Below, in pieces: positions 18,814 to 29,360 of a DNA stretch of 64,000 nucleotides. The stretch is from Porticoccaceae bacterium. GTDB taxonomy: Bacteria; Pseudomonadota; Gammaproteobacteria; Pseudomonadales; Porticoccaceae. Both the position numbers and the translations under genes were made by a program. The stretch covers positions 1 through 64,000 of the forward strand of contig JAQWIR010000020.1 of NCBI GenBank assembly GCA_029248755.1, in the 5' to 3' direction. A model generated the notes under the pieces. It was not told the DNA's origin and did no database searches. It saw only the letters and a list, made by a program, of their open reading frames with translations. Numbering within the stretch: position 1 is the first letter of the stretch; each line of letters starts with the position of its first letter.

Positions 18814-19059
18814 GAGTCCCCGTAAATAAAAAAATAGTCAAAAAAAACATGAATTTTGGCGGTTAAACTGGCATCAAAACCCTAACAAGATTATACTCCC
18901 GCGCGAAATTGTTGACCAAATACACTTCTGAAGTTAGTGCGTATATTGTGTCAGATAATTAGATGGTTTTGAGTGCTAAGTGATTCTTGCCAAGGCAGTT
19001 TGGTTCGTAATCGCAGTTGTGTTCTTAAAATGTTTTTAATCTCGTCAATGGTATTTTCT
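18792..19059. other. 268-bp region upstream of nqrA
   Basis: No gene is called. The tracked nqrA ORF begins at a GTG inside this stretch (18973), but those 29 residues do not look like NqrA, which begins MIKIRRGLD at 19060. It probably holds the nqr promoter, but I found no hexamer pair at good spacing: TTGACC and TATATT are 24 bp apart. An A-rich run lies near 18827-18848. Confidence 0.5.
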
Positions 19060-20391
19060 ATGATTAAAATTCGCCGCGGATTGGACCTGCCTATATCAGG
19101 TGCGCCAAAGCAGGAAATTCACGATGGCCCTAAAACCAGTCAAATTGCAATTATTGGCTCTGATTTTCATGGTATGAAACCCACTATGGAAGTAAAGGTT
19201 GGGGACAGTGTTAGTAAAGGGCAGTTGCTCTTTACCGACAAAAAGAATTCAGGTGTGCAATTTACATCCCCGTCCGCTGGTACTGTGGTTGAAATCAACC
19301 GTGGCGAGAGACGCATTTTTCAGTCATTGGTCATCGATGTCGAGGGTGATGAAAAAATTACATTCCCCGCGTTTGGCGCGGATAAGTTATCCAGCCTAAG
19401 TCGCGAGCAGATTGTCGATAATCTGGTTAATTCGGGTCAGTGGGTTAGTTTTAAGACCCGACCTTATTCAAAGGTTCCGGCCATTGATAGCGCGCCAACT
19501 TCTATCTTTGTCAATGCCATGGATACTAATCCCTTAGCAGCTAATCCAGAGGTCATTATTGCAGAGCGTCCGCAGGATTTTGCTAACGGTTTAACTGTTA
19601 TCTCAAAGTTAACAGAGGGCTCAGTCAATCTTTGTGTTGCGAGCAACTCAACTGTCACTGCAGACAATGTAGCTCTTCATAGCTTCTCTGGCCCCCATCC
19701 GGCAGGTCTCTCAGGCACCCATATTCATTACATAGACCCAGTCAGTGCAGATAAAACAGTTTGGACTATTAATTACCAAGACGTTATTGCTATTGGTTCT
19801 TTATTTACCTCTGGCGAAATTGATAACAAACGAGTTGTTGCTTTGGCCGGACCTCAGGTGACAGAACCTCGTCTAATTAAAACAATTTTGGGGGCAAATC
19901 TTAATCAGCTGGTTATTGGTGAGCTTGCAAATGACGAAAACCGTATTATTTCTGGTTCGGTACTGAGCGGTCGAAGTGCTTCGGGAAATTATGCTTTTCT
20001 TGGTAGATACCACAATCAGGTTTCAGTGATCCGTGAAGGGCGAGAGCGAGAATTTCTGCATTATTTACGTCCGGGTATTAACAAGCATTCTGCATTGCCA
20101 ATTTTTGCAGGTCGGATGATGAATAAGTTATTTAATATGACCTCTAGCACTAATGGTAGTGAGCGGGCCATGGTGCCAGTGGGTGGATACGAAAACGTAA
20201 CCGCCTTGGATATGTTGCCAGTTCAGTTGTTGCGATCCTTAATTGTTGGCGATACAGAAATGGCACAAAAGTTGGGTTGCTTAGAACTCGATGAAGATGA
20301 TGTGGGTTTGTATACCTATGTTTGTGTTGGCAAGTATGAATATGGCCCAATTCTTCGGGATAACCTTACTAGAATTGAGCAGGAGGGTTAA
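19060..20391 (+). CDS. nqrA: Na+-translocating NADH:quinone reductase subunit A
   Basis: 443 aa from ATG 19060 ([16 protein letters not shown], the family start). This cytoplasmic-face subunit is involved in quinone interaction and has no membrane segment. Family features include [11 protein letters not shown] with the nearby [35 protein letters not shown] and the C-terminal [28 protein letters not shown]. Length matches the usual 445-450. It is first of a six-gene nqr operon; the gap to nqrB is 5 bp. Confidence 0.97.
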   Translation: MIKIRRGLDLPISGAPKQEIHDGPKTSQIAIIGSDFHGMKPTMEVKVGDSVSKGQLLFTDKKNSGVQFTSPSAGTVVEINRGERRIFQSLVIDVEGDEKITFPAFGADKLSSLSREQIVDNLVNSGQWVSFKTRPYSKVPAIDSAPTSIFVNAMDTNPLAANPEVIIAERPQDFANGLTVISKLTEGSVNLCVASNSTVTADNVALHSFSGPHPAGLSGTHIHYIDPVSADKTVWTINYQDVIAIGSLFTSGEIDNKRVVALAGPQVTEPRLIKTILGANLNQLVIGELANDENRIISGSVLSGRSASGNYAFLGRYHNQVSVIREGREREFLHYLRPGINKHSALPIFAGRMMNKLFNMTSSTNGSERAMVPVGGYENVTALDMLPVQLLRSLIVGDTEMAQKLGCLELDEDDVGLYTYVCVGKYEYGPILRDNLTRIEQEG

Positions 20392-20396
20392 TCCAT

Positions 20397-21587
20397 ATGC
20401 GTAAATTTCTTGATAAATTAGAGCCTAACTTTAAAAAAGGCGGCAAGTGGGAAGGTTGGTATGCCCTTTATGAAGCGATCGATACTGGTCTTTTCAAGCC
20501 ATCGGATGTTACTAAGAATAGTTCACATGTTAGAGATAACATTGATCTTAAGCGAGTGATGATCACAGTTTGGCTCTGTACTTTTCCAACCATGTTTTTT
20601 GGCATGTGGAATATTGGCTTCCAAGCTAACAATATTATGGCTGATATGGGTATGGCCAGTCAGGAAGGGCTGCGAGGCCTATTTATAGGTCTGCTTGCGG
20701 GTTATGATGCCAACAGCATCTGGGACAATATGATCCATGGTGCGGCATACTTTATTCCAATTTACGCAACTACATTCATTGTGGGTGGTTTTTGGGAAGT
20801 ACTGTTTGCTAGTGTTCGTGGACACGAAGTCAATGAAGGTTTCTTTGTAACCTCTGTCTTGTTTGCTCTTTGCTGTCCACCAGATCTTCCGTTATGGATG
20901 GTTGCTGTAGGTATTAGTTTTGGTATTGTTATTGGCAAAGAGATATTTGGTGGTACCGGCAAAAACTTCCTCAATCCTGCATTAACTGGTCGCGCATTCC
21001 TATACTTCGCCTATCCTGCTTATATGAGTGGTGATATGGTCTGGACGGCTGTAGATGGCTATACAGGGGCTACCATGTTATCTATTGCAGCTGCTGACGG
21101 AGTTGCTGCATTATCTCAAACTGCGACATGGATGGATTCATTTATCGGGACTATTCATGGCTCTATTGGCGAAACATCAACACTTGCTATCCTAATGGGA
21201 GCGGTGGTGCTGATTTTCATGAAGATTGCATCATGGCGCATTATTGGTGGCGTGCTTGTGGGTTCAGCACTTGTGTCCTTGTTATTTAATAGTATTGAAT
21301 CAACCAACCCAATGTTCGCACTACCTTTCTACTGGCACTGGGTTATTGGTGGTTTTGCCTTTGGTGCCATCTTTATGGCAACTGATCCAGTCTCTGCTTC
21401 TATGACAAATACCGGTAAGTACATATACGGACTTTTGATTGGCGTCATGGTTATTCTAATTCGAGTGGTTAATCCGGCCTTCCCAGAGGGTATGATGTTA
21501 GCGATTCTATTTGCTAACTTATTTGCACCGCTGATTGATCATTATGTTGTTGAGTCTAATATCAAGAGGAGATTAGCACGTGGCTAA
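20397..21587 (+). CDS. nqrB: Na+-NQR subunit B
   Basis: 396 aa. Integral membrane subunit with about ten hydrophobic helices, related to RnfD. It carries covalently bound FMN on the Thr of DGYTGATML (the ApbE recognition motif D-x-x-T-G-A-T) and is thought to hold riboflavin. The motif [20 protein letters not shown] and the C-terminal [17 protein letters not shown]-like end are standard. NqrB provides part of the Na+ path. It overlaps nqrC by 8 bp, so translation is coupled. Confidence 0.97.
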   Translation: MRKFLDKLEPNFKKGGKWEGWYALYEAIDTGLFKPSDVTKNSSHVRDNIDLKRVMITVWLCTFPTMFFGMWNIGFQANNIMADMGMASQEGLRGLFIGLLAGYDANSIWDNMIHGAAYFIPIYATTFIVGGFWEVLFASVRGHEVNEGFFVTSVLFALCCPPDLPLWMVAVGISFGIVIGKEIFGGTGKNFLNPALTGRAFLYFAYPAYMSGDMVWTAVDGYTGATMLSIAAADGVAALSQTATWMDSFIGTIHGSIGETSTLAILMGAVVLIFMKIASWRIIGGVLVGSALVSLLFNSIESTNPMFALPFYWHWVIGGFAFGAIFMATDPVSASMTNTGKYIYGLLIGVMVILIRVVNPAFPEGMMLAILFANLFAPLIDHYVVESNIKRRLARG

Positions 21588-22347
21588 TGAATCTGTTACC
21601 AAAACATTCGTAGTTGCACTGACGCTATGTATTGTTTGTGCTGTGGTTGTATCTAGCGCAGCTGTTTTTCTTCGACCTGCTCAAGAGGCCAACAAGCTGC
21701 TTGATCTAAAGACCAATATCCTAGCTTCTGCGGGATTATTGGAAGAGGGTATTGACGTTGAAACTCAGTTCGAAAAAATAAGTGTCAAACTGGTAGATAT
21801 GGAAACTGGCCGCTATACCAATGCCGTTGATTCTGCTACCTATGATCAGCGTAAAGCTTCTTCTGACCCCGCTCTTTCTGTTGCACTAAGTTCATCAGAA
21901 GATATTGCAAAAATTAAGCGGCGCGCTAATTTTTCCAAAGTTTATATTGTGGAAAATGCCCTCGGTCTTGAGAAGGTAATTCTGCCGATTAAAGGTTATG
22001 GGCTATGGTCGACTCTTTATGGCTTTATCGCTCTTGAATCTGATTTAAAAACAGTGGCAGGTATTGGCTTTTACGAGCATACCGAGACGCCCGGTCTTGG
22101 CGGGGAAGTTGACAATCCTAAGTGGAAAGCAAGCTGGGTGGGTAAACGAGCCTATAATGGAGATGTTCTCGCCTTAGAAGTTATCAAAGGTAAGGTTGAT
22201 ACCTCTCGCGATGGTTCAGAGTCGCAAATTGATGGACTGGCTGGTGCCACCCTAACTACAAGGGGTGTCGACAACCTGATTAAGTATTGGTTGGGTGACC
22301 AAGGCTTCAAGTCCTTTATAGAAAATTTAAAAACAGGGGAGGCGTAA
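21580..22347 (+). CDS. nqrC: Na+-NQR subunit C
   Basis: 255 aa. One N-terminal membrane helix (about 8-30) is followed by a periplasmic FMN-binding domain. Covalent FMN is attached by ApbE to the Thr of the C-terminal motif [10 protein letters not shown]; the usual residue before the GAT is Ser or Thr and is Ala here, a slight departure. Further family motifs are [14 protein letters not shown] and [14 protein letters not shown]. NqrC passes electrons between the flavins of the Na+ pump. It sits between nqrB and nqrD with 8-bp overlap and 3-bp gap. Confidence 0.97.
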   Translation: MANESVTKTFVVALTLCIVCAVVVSSAAVFLRPAQEANKLLDLKTNILASAGLLEEGIDVETQFEKISVKLVDMETGRYTNAVDSATYDQRKASSDPALSVALSSSEDIAKIKRRANFSKVYIVENALGLEKVILPIKGYGLWSTLYGFIALESDLKTVAGIGFYEHTETPGLGGEVDNPKWKASWVGKRAYNGDVLALEVIKGKVDTSRDGSESQIDGLAGATLTTRGVDNLIKYWLGDQGFKSFIENLKTGEA

Positions 22348-22350
22348 GAG

Positions 22351-23013
22351 ATGTCAAAGACTAAAGATATCTTATTAGAGCCAATTGCTAGTAATAATCC
22401 GATTGCATTGCAGATACTAGGTATATGCTCAGCATTAGCGGTTACTACAAGTATGAAAGTGGCCTTTGTTATGTGTTTAGCGCTGACAATTGTATCGGCG
22501 TTTTCAAACCTTTTTGTTTCTTTAATACGCCATCATATTCCAAATAGTATTCGAATTATTGTTCAGATGACGATTATTGCATCTTTGGTGATCATGGTTG
22601 ATCAAGTACTCAAAGCTGTTGCCTATGATATTAGTAAACAGCTATCAGTATTTGTCGGGCTTATTATTACAAACTGTATTGTAATGGGTCGTTGTGAAGC
22701 TTTTGCTATGAAAAATTCTCCACTACCGAGTTTCTATGACGGAATTGGTAATGGCCTTGGTTATAGTGTTATTTTGATGCTGCTAGCCTTTATTCGTGAA
22801 TTGTTTGGTGCGGGTAAAATATGGGGTATTCAGGTGTTTCCTGTCAGTACTGAAGGCGGTTGGTATGTTGCCAATGGCATGATGTTAATGCCGCCAAGCG
22901 CGTTCTTTTTAATTGGTCTGTTTATTTGGGCACTTCGTGTTTGGAAAACAGAGCAGGTTGAAAAGCCTGACTTTAAGATTACCGCCAATAGTCGTAAGAG
23001 TGAGGTTGCCTAA
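22351..23013 (+). CDS. nqrD: Na+-NQR subunit D
   Basis: 220 aa, six hydrophobic helices, homologous to RnfE. In the known structure NqrD and NqrE form an inverted pair holding a membrane Fe-S site by conserved Cys. Here the candidates are ICSA near residue 26 and [12 protein letters not shown] near 110. The ends match the family ([29 protein letters not shown]). The stop and the nqrE start overlap by one base (TAATG). Confidence 0.96.
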   Translation: MSKTKDILLEPIASNNPIALQILGICSALAVTTSMKVAFVMCLALTIVSAFSNLFVSLIRHHIPNSIRIIVQMTIIASLVIMVDQVLKAVAYDISKQLSVFVGLIITNCIVMGRCEAFAMKNSPLPSFYDGIGNGLGYSVILMLLAFIRELFGAGKIWGIQVFPVSTEGGWYVANGMMLMPPSAFFLIGLFIWALRVWKTEQVEKPDFKITANSRKSEVA

Positions 23014-23621
23014 TGGAACATTATGTAAGTTTATTAGTTAGATCGATTTTTATCGATAACATTGCTCTTAGTATGTTTTTGGGAATGTGTACGTTTATTG
23101 CGGTGTCAAAAAAGATCAACGCGGCTATTGGTCTTGGAATTGCGGTTATTGTGGTACAAACCATTACGGTTCCCGTAAATTACCTACTAATGAACTACTT
23201 GCTTGCTGATGGAGCACTGGCCTGGGCTGGACTTCCTGATGTCAATCTAAGCTTTCTTGTTTATCTATGCTTTATTGGTGTGATTGCAGCCTTAGTTCAG
23301 ATACTAGAAATGGTATTGGATAAATATGTACCTGCTCTTTACAGTGCGCTGGGCGTTTTCTTGCCACTGATCACTGTAAACTGTGCCATTTTAGGTGGCT
23401 CGCTGCTTATGGCAGAGCGGGGTTATGGTTTCACTGAGAGTGTTGTTTATGGTATTGGCTCTGGTACTTCCTGGGCTTTAGCTATTGCAGTTTTGGCCGG
23501 TATTCGAGAAAAGCTAAAGTACAGCGATATTCCAGAAGGTTTACAGGGTTTGGGTATCGTTTTTATTACCGTAGGTTTGATTTCCTTAGGCTTTATGTCG
23601 TTTGGCGGCATTGACCTATAA
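23013..23621 (+). CDS. nqrE: Na+-NQR subunit E
   Basis: 202 aa, six membrane helices, homologous to RnfA. Family motifs: [22 protein letters not shown] and [15 protein letters not shown], whose Cys residues are those thought to bind the intramembrane iron site with NqrD. Length is normal (198-202). It is followed by nqrF after 20 bp. Confidence 0.96.
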   Translation: MEHYVSLLVRSIFIDNIALSMFLGMCTFIAVSKKINAAIGLGIAVIVVQTITVPVNYLLMNYLLADGALAWAGLPDVNLSFLVYLCFIGVIAALVQILEMVLDKYVPALYSALGVFLPLITVNCAILGGSLLMAERGYGFTESVVYGIGSGTSWALAIAVLAGIREKLKYSDIPEGLQGLGIVFITVGLISLGFMSFGGIDL

Positions 23622-23641
23622 AATTGGAGAATTAAAGCAGT

Positions 23642-24865
23642 ATGACGACTGAAATTATCCTAGGCGTAACCATGTTCACAGTTGTGATCTTGGCACTTGT
23701 CGCCTTTATTCTTGCCGCTCGTAGCAAACTGGTTGCTTCAGGTGATGTTAATATCGAAATTAATGGTGAAAAGACGATCACTGTTCCTGCTGGTGATAAG
23801 CTTTTGCAAACACTTTCAAATGCCGGCTTATTCTTGCCCTCTGCCTGTGGTGGCGGTGGAAGTTGCGCGCAGTGCAAATGTGTAGTGTCTGATGGTGGTG
23901 GCTCTATGCTGCCCACCGAAGAAGCACACTTCACTCGCAGAGAAGCTAATGAAGGTTGGAGACTTTCCTGCCAAGCACCGGTTAAACAGGATATGAAAGT
24001 TGAGGTCCCCGAAGAAGTATTTGGGGTAAAGCGCTGGGAATGTACCGTTGAATCAAACCCAAATGTGGCTACCTTTATTAAAGAGTTAACACTTCGTCTT
24101 CCTGAGGGCGAACACGTTGACTTTAAAGCCTGTGGTTATGTCCAGCTTGAATGCCCGCCTCATGTAGTTAACTACTCAGACTTTGATGTAGAAGACGAAT
24201 ATAAAGGTGACTGGGAGCGTTTTGGTCTTTATCAGTATTCATCTGAGGTTAAAGAGCCTCTTATACGAGCCTATTCAATGGCAAACTACCCTGAAGAACA
24301 GGGTGTTGTTAAATTTAACATTCGAATTGCCAGTCCGCCTCCAGGTTCTACCGGTATCCCGCCGGGCAAAATGTCCTCTTATGTGTTTAATCTAAAGGCT
24401 GGTGATAAGATTTCTGTTTATGGGCCATTTGGTGAATTCTTTGCCAAAGAGACCAAGGCTGAGATGGTATTTGTGGGTGGTGGTGCCGGAATGGCGCCAA
24501 TGCGATCGCATATTTTCGACCAACTTAAGCGTATTAATTCTGACCGAAAAATTAGTTTTTGGTACGGTGCTAGATCGCTTAAAGAATGCTTTTATGATGA
24601 TGAATATGATCAGTTGGCCGCAGAAAATGACAATTTTGATTGGCATCTCGCACTCTCTGATCCTCAACCCGAAGATAACTGGGATGGCCTTACAGGCTTT
24701 ATTCACAATGTACTTTTTGAGCAATATCTTAAAAATCATGAGGCCCCTGAAGATTGCGAATTCTATATGTGTGGGCCGCCCATGATGAATGTTGCTGTTA
24801 TTAAGATGTTAGAAGATCTCGGAGTCGAGCCAGAAAATATCATGCTTGATGACTTTGGTGGCTAG
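23642..24865 (+). CDS. nqrF: Na+-NQR subunit F, NADH-oxidising flavoprotein
   Basis: 407 aa. One N-terminal membrane helix (about 5-25), then a 2Fe-2S ferredoxin domain ([12 protein letters not shown] plus a later SCQAPVK) and a FAD/NADH reductase domain (FAD-binding [15 protein letters not shown]-binding [13 protein letters not shown]-terminal YMCGPPMMN). It accepts hydride from NADH and starts the electron chain of the pump. The end of the gene overlaps the probable start of apbE. A 12-bp hairpin lies 18 bp after its stop. Confidence 0.97.
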   Translation: MTTEIILGVTMFTVVILALVAFILAARSKLVASGDVNIEINGEKTITVPAGDKLLQTLSNAGLFLPSACGGGGSCAQCKCVVSDGGGSMLPTEEAHFTRREANEGWRLSCQAPVKQDMKVEVPEEVFGVKRWECTVESNPNVATFIKELTLRLPEGEHVDFKACGYVQLECPPHVVNYSDFDVEDEYKGDWERFGLYQYSSEVKEPLIRAYSMANYPEEQGVVKFNIRIASPPPGSTGIPPGKMSSYVFNLKAGDKISVYGPFGEFFAKETKAEMVFVGGGAGMAPMRSHIFDQLKRINSDRKISFWYGARSLKECFYDDEYDQLAAENDNFDWHLALSDPQPEDNWDGLTGFIHNVLFEQYLKNHEAPEDCEFYMCGPPMMNVAVIKMLEDLGVEPENIMLDDFGG

Positions 24866-25898
24866 ATATTCTAATGCAAGTGCCACGAGGCAAACTAACC
24901 TGTTTGCCTCGTGTTGTTGGTTAGTTATTTTAGCTAGCCTGTCCATAGTAGGCTGTAGCAGTAAGCCTGAAATTATAGAGATTTCAGGTAGTAAGATGGG
25001 TACCACTTACCATATTACAGTGATTGCTGATCAGTTGCCTCCCAGTGACATAGAGCAGCAAATCGATCAGCTACTTTCTAAGGTTGATCATTCAATGTCG
25101 ACCTACAAAAAAGACTCAGAAATTAGCCGCTTTAACCGATTAACTGTGGGTCAGCAGCTAGAAATTTCCCAAGAATTTGCCGATGTACTTCAGATCAGTC
25201 GCGAAATATGGCAGTTGAGTGAGGGTGCATTTGATCCTACATTAGGGCCATTGGTAGACCTTTGGGGTTTTGGTCCAAAAACGACTGGTGATTTAATCCC
25301 GTCTGACCAAGCTATTACCGCTGCTCTAAAAAATACTGGCTTTGACGGCGTTGTTTTAAAAGGTCTAACCTTAATCAAAAATAAGCCAGTTGCGCTTGAT
25401 TTGTCGGCTGTTGCCAAGGGATACGCGGTTGATCTAGTGTCGAATTATCTTGAGATGAACGCACTTCCAGACTATCTTGTTGAGGTTGGTGGTGAAATAC
25501 GGGTTAGTGGCTTCAATTCAGAAGGTACACCTTGGCGTGTGGCTATTGAGCAGCCTCAGCTATTGGCTTCGGTCAATAAAATTGTTGGTTTGACCGATAT
25601 GTCTATTGCTACATCAGGGGATTACAGAAATTATTTTGAGCGTGATGGTATAAGATATTCTCATACCATTAACCCTAAAACAGGCAAGCCAATTACTCAT
25701 AATCTTGCCTCGGTCACTGTATTAATAGACTCATGCGCTGAAGCGGATGCTTGGGCAACAGCTTTTTCGGTTTTGGGACCTGAGCAAAGTGTTGAATTGG
25801 CAGAAAAATTGGATTTGGCGATGTATATGTTGGTTCGTCAAAATGATCAATTTGTAGCTTCGTCTTCGCGTCTTTTTAAGTCTTATATTGATGAATAG
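24849..25898 (+). CDS. apbE: FAD:protein FMN transferase
   Basis: 349 aa from ATG 24849, overlapping nqrF by 17 bp. TTG 24846 and GTG 24858 are alternatives. A lipoprotein signal ends at the lipobox SIVGC, so it is a periplasm-facing lipoprotein. Motifs: [58 protein letters not shown] and the Asp/Thr metal site [12 protein letters not shown]. It attaches FMN from FAD to the Thr of NqrB and NqrC, matching its place in the operon. A strong hairpin within its 5' end may limit read-through from nqrF. Confidence 0.95.
   Translation: MTLVARYSNASATRQTNLFASCCWLVILASLSIVGCSSKPEIIEISGSKMGTTYHITVIADQLPPSDIEQQIDQLLSKVDHSMSTYKKDSEISRFNRLTVGQQLEISQEFADVLQISREIWQLSEGAFDPTLGPLVDLWGFGPKTTGDLIPSDQAITAALKNTGFDGVVLKGLTLIKNKPVALDLSAVAKGYAVDLVSNYLEMNALPDYLVEVGGEIRVSGFNSEGTPWRVAIEQPQLLASVNKIVGLTDMSIATSGDYRNYFERDGIRYSHTINPKTGKPITHNLASVTVLIDSCAEADAWATAFSVLGPEQSVELAEKLDLAMYMLVRQNDQFVASSSRLFKSYIDE
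24884..24913 (+). terminator. 12-bp hairpin between nqrF and apbE (possible terminator or attenuator)
   Basis: CACGAGGCAAAC (24884-24895) and GTTTGCCTCGTG (24902-24913) form a perfect 12-bp stem with a 6-nt loop, followed by a T-rich but interrupted tract. It begins 18 bp after the nqrF stop, where a terminator would be expected, yet it lies within the coding region for the ApbE signal peptide. A role as attenuator or RNA stabiliser that lets apbE be expressed less than nqrA-F is plausible but not shown. Confidence 0.6.
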
Positions 25899-25920
25899 AT
25901 ACACATAGGTTGACTATCAA

Positions 25921-26166
25921 ATGTTAGATGTTTTATTTGCAGTTGTAGGCTTCGTGATTTTGATTTCAGCAATGGCTGTGGGTGTCCTGCTAGGTCGTAA
26001 ACCTATTTCTGGCTCCTGCGGCGGTGTTGCCGCTGCGCTAGGTGAAAAGGACTATACCTGCGAAATCTGTGGTGATGATCCCAATAAATGTGATGAGATA
26101 TCTTCAGGCTCAAGTAATAGTGAGCAATTTATCGATGCCGCATTAAAAAAAGCTAAAGACCAGTAG
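25921..26166 (+). CDS. nqrM: NqrM, Na+-NQR maturation protein
   Basis: 81 aa. An N-terminal membrane helix (about 4-25) is followed by a cysteine-rich tail: Cys33 (GSCGGVAAALG), Cys47 and Cys50 (CEIC) and Cys57 (NKCDE). This is the DUF539 pattern. In Vibrio, NqrM is required for functional Na+-NQR, probably by delivering iron to the NqrD/NqrE site. Its position straight after apbE completes the assembly genes of the pump. Confidence 0.93.
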   Translation: MLDVLFAVVGFVILISAMAVGVLLGRKPISGSCGGVAAALGEKDYTCEICGDDPNKCDEISSGSSNSEQFIDAALKKAKDQ

Positions 26167-26209
26167 TGCCAGAGTTGTACCCTTTAAGGGATTGCTGTTT
26201 AATCTGTGC

Positions 26210-27460
26210 ATGAAATCAAATCTCCCATTATATATAGGTATTCGATACGCTCTTAGTAAGCGCAAAGAAGGCTTCTTGTCGTTTATTTCAGGGTTTTCAT
26301 TTTGCGCTATGGCCATTGGCGTAATGACTTTAATCGTTGTACTTTCGGTGATGAATGGTTTTGATCGAGAAATTAAACAGCGGTTGCTTAATGTTATTCC
26401 TCATATTTCCTTAAAGCACGACAACAGTATTAGTCCGCAACAACTAAATCAGTTATCTAAACAGCTTAAAAGCAGCGACCCCAGAATTACCTCAATCATG
26501 CCTATTCTTGAAAACTATGCCATGTTGGCAAATAGTTCTCGTCAGCAGGGGGTATTATTAAAGGGTCTCGATGTTTCATGGGCTTCAGCTAAATTAGTAT
26601 CTGACAATATGTTGATGGGTGATATATCCCAATTACAGCCAAGAAGTTACGGCATCTTACTGGGTAGTCAGGCGGCAAGAAACTTAGGGGTTGGCCTTGG
26701 AGACAGTGTCGAAGTTATATTGCCTAAGCTTTCAGTTACCCCAGTAGGCACCTTTCCGCGATTAAAAATCATGAAAGTTATAGGGTTGTTTGAAGTAGGT
26801 GCACAAGTTGATGCAACGACTGCCTATATCAATGAGCGAGATGCCCGAAAATTGCTTCAGTTAGGCGATAATTACCAAGGTTTGCAGTTGGCATTAGAAG
26901 ATCCTTTTTTAGCTAATGACGTTATTAATTCAATGGCTTCAAATTTATCTAAAGATATGAGTATTGTTAGTTGGAGTGATCAGATGGCGACACTATTTCA
27001 GGCAATGCGAATGGAAAAATTAGTGGTTGGGTTGTTGTTGTCAGTCATTATCGCTGTAGCAGCATTCAATATTATTGCCTGTTTGGTGTTAATGGTTACA
27101 GATAAGCGAAAAGACATTGCTGTCTTAAGAACCTTGGGGGCTACATCACATCAAATTATGAGAATTTTTATTATTCAAGGCTCTGCTATAGGAATAGTTG
27201 GTGTGGCTTTGGGACTTATTCTAGGCTCTGTTATTGCATTGTATGTTGGTGATATTGTGGCTTTTTTTGAGCAGCTTACGGGCACATATATCTTTGACCC
27301 CACCGTCTTTATGATTAGCTCACTTCCCAGTAAACTTTTATTTTCAGATATTCTGCTAGTTGTGGCTGGCGCCTCAATTTTAAGCGTTCTAGCCACTATT
27401 TACCCAGCTTGGCGTGCAGGTCAGGTTCTGCCATCGGAGGCATTGCGGTATGACCGGTAA
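26210..27460 (+). CDS. lolC: Lipoprotein-releasing ABC transporter permease LolC
   Basis: 416 aa from ATG 26210 (MKSNLPLYIGIRYAL; the track starts at a TTG six codons earlier). Four membrane helices: one near residues 25-50 and three C-terminal, around a large periplasmic domain. The family motif VLSVMNGFDREIKQRLLNVIPH follows the first helix, and the C-terminal FtsX-like segment has DKRKDIAVLRTLGAT. With LolD and LolE it extracts mature lipoproteins from the inner membrane and hands them to LolA. It overlaps lolD by 11 bp. LolC versus LolE is decided by gene order. Confidence 0.9.
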   Translation: MKSNLPLYIGIRYALSKRKEGFLSFISGFSFCAMAIGVMTLIVVLSVMNGFDREIKQRLLNVIPHISLKHDNSISPQQLNQLSKQLKSSDPRITSIMPILENYAMLANSSRQQGVLLKGLDVSWASAKLVSDNMLMGDISQLQPRSYGILLGSQAARNLGVGLGDSVEVILPKLSVTPVGTFPRLKIMKVIGLFEVGAQVDATTAYINERDARKLLQLGDNYQGLQLALEDPFLANDVINSMASNLSKDMSIVSWSDQMATLFQAMRMEKLVVGLLLSVIIAVAAFNIIACLVLMVTDKRKDIAVLRTLGATSHQIMRIFIIQGSAIGIVGVALGLILGSVIALYVGDIVAFFEQLTGTYIFDPTVFMISSLPSKLLFSDILLVVAGASILSVLATIYPAWRAGQVLPSEALRYDR

Positions 27461-28142
27461 AGTTATTTTAAGGGCAACAAATTTACAGCGCGATTATCAG
27501 CAGGGTAATTCGGGTGCACCATTGAGTGTTATTAAAGGAGTTGACCTCGAGATAATGCAGGGCGAGAAATTGGCCATTATGGGTGTTTCCGGTTCGGGCA
27601 AGTCAACCCTATTAAATTTAATGGGTGGCCTGGATAATCCTACTAGTGGCAGTGTGGTGCTTCAAGAAAAACAATGGAACGATCTTGATGCTACGCAACG
27701 AGCCGCTTGGCGCAATCAGCATATCGGGTTTGTGTATCAATTCCACCATTTGCTGGATGAGTTCAGTGCTCTAGAAAATGTATGTTTACCCGGATTAATA
27801 GGCGGGGGTTCTTCGGGAAGCGAAGAATACGCAAAAGAGTTATTAGCCAAAGTAGGTTTAGCCGATAGATTACATCATCGGCCATCGGAACTATCGGGTG
27901 GCGAATGCCAGCGAGTAGCTATAGCTCGTGCATTGGCCTGTAAGCCATCTTTGGTGCTAATGGATGAGCCTACAGGCAATCTTGACCCGAAGACCGCAGA
28001 ATCGGTTTTAAAGCTGTTAATGACGCTTAATGACGAGCTTAAAATAAGTTTTGTGGTTGTTACCCATGATTCACAGATTGCAAAACAATTAGATCGAACT
28101 ATTTGTTTGGTCAATGGTGTATTGGGGCCAAGCCTTGATTAG
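27450..28142 (+). CDS. lolD: Lipoprotein-releasing ABC transporter ATPase
   Basis: 230 aa from ATG 27450; the tracked start 12 codons upstream lies deep in lolC. Walker A GVSGSGKSTLLNLMGG, signature LSGGECQRVAIARAL (Glu-Cys where LolD usually has Glu-Arg) and Walker B LVLMDEPTGNLD are present, with the LolD loop HLLDEFSALENV. It powers LolCE-driven release of lipoproteins. It overlaps both flanking genes, so the three are translated from one message. Confidence 0.96.
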   Translation: MTGKVILRATNLQRDYQQGNSGAPLSVIKGVDLEIMQGEKLAIMGVSGSGKSTLLNLMGGLDNPTSGSVVLQEKQWNDLDATQRAAWRNQHIGFVYQFHHLLDEFSALENVCLPGLIGGGSSGSEEYAKELLAKVGLADRLHHRPSELSGGECQRVAIARALACKPSLVLMDEPTGNLDPKTAESVLKLLMTLNDELKISFVVVTHDSQIAKQLDRTICLVNGVLGPSLD

Positions 28143-29358
28143 AAACTTGCCTCTATTTATAGGCCTAAGGTATTTTTCATCGGGTGGCCGCAATAGCAAA
28201 TTAGTCTCTTTTATATCGCTACTGGCGCTATCAGGCTTATCTCTGGGTGTTGGCTTATTGATTCTAGTTCTGTCGGTTATGAATGGCTTTGATCGAGAGA
28301 TGCGCGAGCACATACTATCTGTTGTACCCCATGTGCAAATTATTAATTCAAATACTATGGGTGACGGGCAGTCCCAGCGTAAACTAATATCTAGCATCCC
28401 CAGTGTGGTGGAGGTTACCCCGTTTAATCAGGTTGAGGGTATTGTTTTTTCTCATAACAACACCAGACCGCTACAGCTTTTGGGTTTAGATCGAAATATT
28501 TTACCTAAGGGTTTAAAAACAGTCCTAGAAGAAGCAAATTTAACTATGCCTGCCGATGGTGAGTTACTGTTAGCTCAGCCAATAGTTGATTCACTTGGTC
28601 TCGCCTCAGGCCAATCGATTAATATTATTTTACCCTCCGATGCTAACCGCCGTGCAAAAATAGTATCACTGGTGCTAACCGGTATTTTTTCGACTCGAAC
28701 AGAAGTTGATCAAATGCTAGGCATTGTCTCGCTCAAACAGGCAGTGCTTATGGCGGGCAATAGGGATGAAATTTATGGTTTTAGAGTGCAGCTGGATGAC
28801 CTTTTTCAGTCGAGGGCTATGGCTCATCGTATTATTAATCAACTTCCCTACGGATTTACTTCAGTTGATTGGACTCAAAGTCATGGAAATCTCTATCAAG
28901 CTATACAATTATCGAGAAATATGGTCGCTCTATTAGTGTTTTTAATTGTAGGCATAGCGGCCTTTAATGTTATCTCAATGTTGATGATGATGGTGCTAAA
29001 TAAGCGCAAAGATATAGCTATTTTGCAAACCATGGGTGCCTCTAAAAAGCAGGTGCTCAATATTTTTCTAACTCAGGGTCTCCTTATAGCGCTTGTAGGT
29101 ATATCTATTGGAGTGATTATGGGCATTATAAGTTGTTATTGGGCGGCTGACTTGGTTCTTGCTGTAGAACATTTTATGGGTGCTCAACTGCTTGATACAT
29201 CAATTTATCCAATCGATTATGTACCTGTTGATCTTCGGTGGCATGATGTGATTTTCGTCTCGCTATCAGCGTTATTTCTTTCATTATTAGCGACTGTATA
29301 TCCTGCGGTAAAGGCTAGTAATACCATTCCTGCTGAGACGCTTAGATTCGAAAGTTAG
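28114..29358 (+). CDS. lolE: Lipoprotein-releasing ABC transporter permease LolE
   Basis: 414 aa if started at ATG 28114 inside lolD. The shorter start TTG 28135 (IRNLPLFIGLRYF) aligns better with LolC and may be the true one. Four membrane helices and a periplasmic domain as in LolC, with VLSVMNGFDREMREHILSVVPH and NKRKDIAILQTMGASKKQ. It is a partner of LolC and LolD in the inner membrane, where it binds the lipoprotein. Both permeases are kept as separate proteins here, unlike species with a single LolF. Confidence 0.9.
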   Translation: MVYWGQALIRNLPLFIGLRYFSSGGRNSKLVSFISLLALSGLSLGVGLLILVLSVMNGFDREMREHILSVVPHVQIINSNTMGDGQSQRKLISSIPSVVEVTPFNQVEGIVFSHNNTRPLQLLGLDRNILPKGLKTVLEEANLTMPADGELLLAQPIVDSLGLASGQSINIILPSDANRRAKIVSLVLTGIFSTRTEVDQMLGIVSLKQAVLMAGNRDEIYGFRVQLDDLFQSRAMAHRIINQLPYGFTSVDWTQSHGNLYQAIQLSRNMVALLVFLIVGIAAFNVISMLMMMVLNKRKDIAILQTMGASKKQVLNIFLTQGLLIALVGISIGVIMGIISCYWAADLVLAVEHFMGAQLLDTSIYPIDYVPVDLRWHDVIFVSLSALFLSLLATVYPAVKASNTIPAETLRFES

Positions 29359-29360
29359 GG

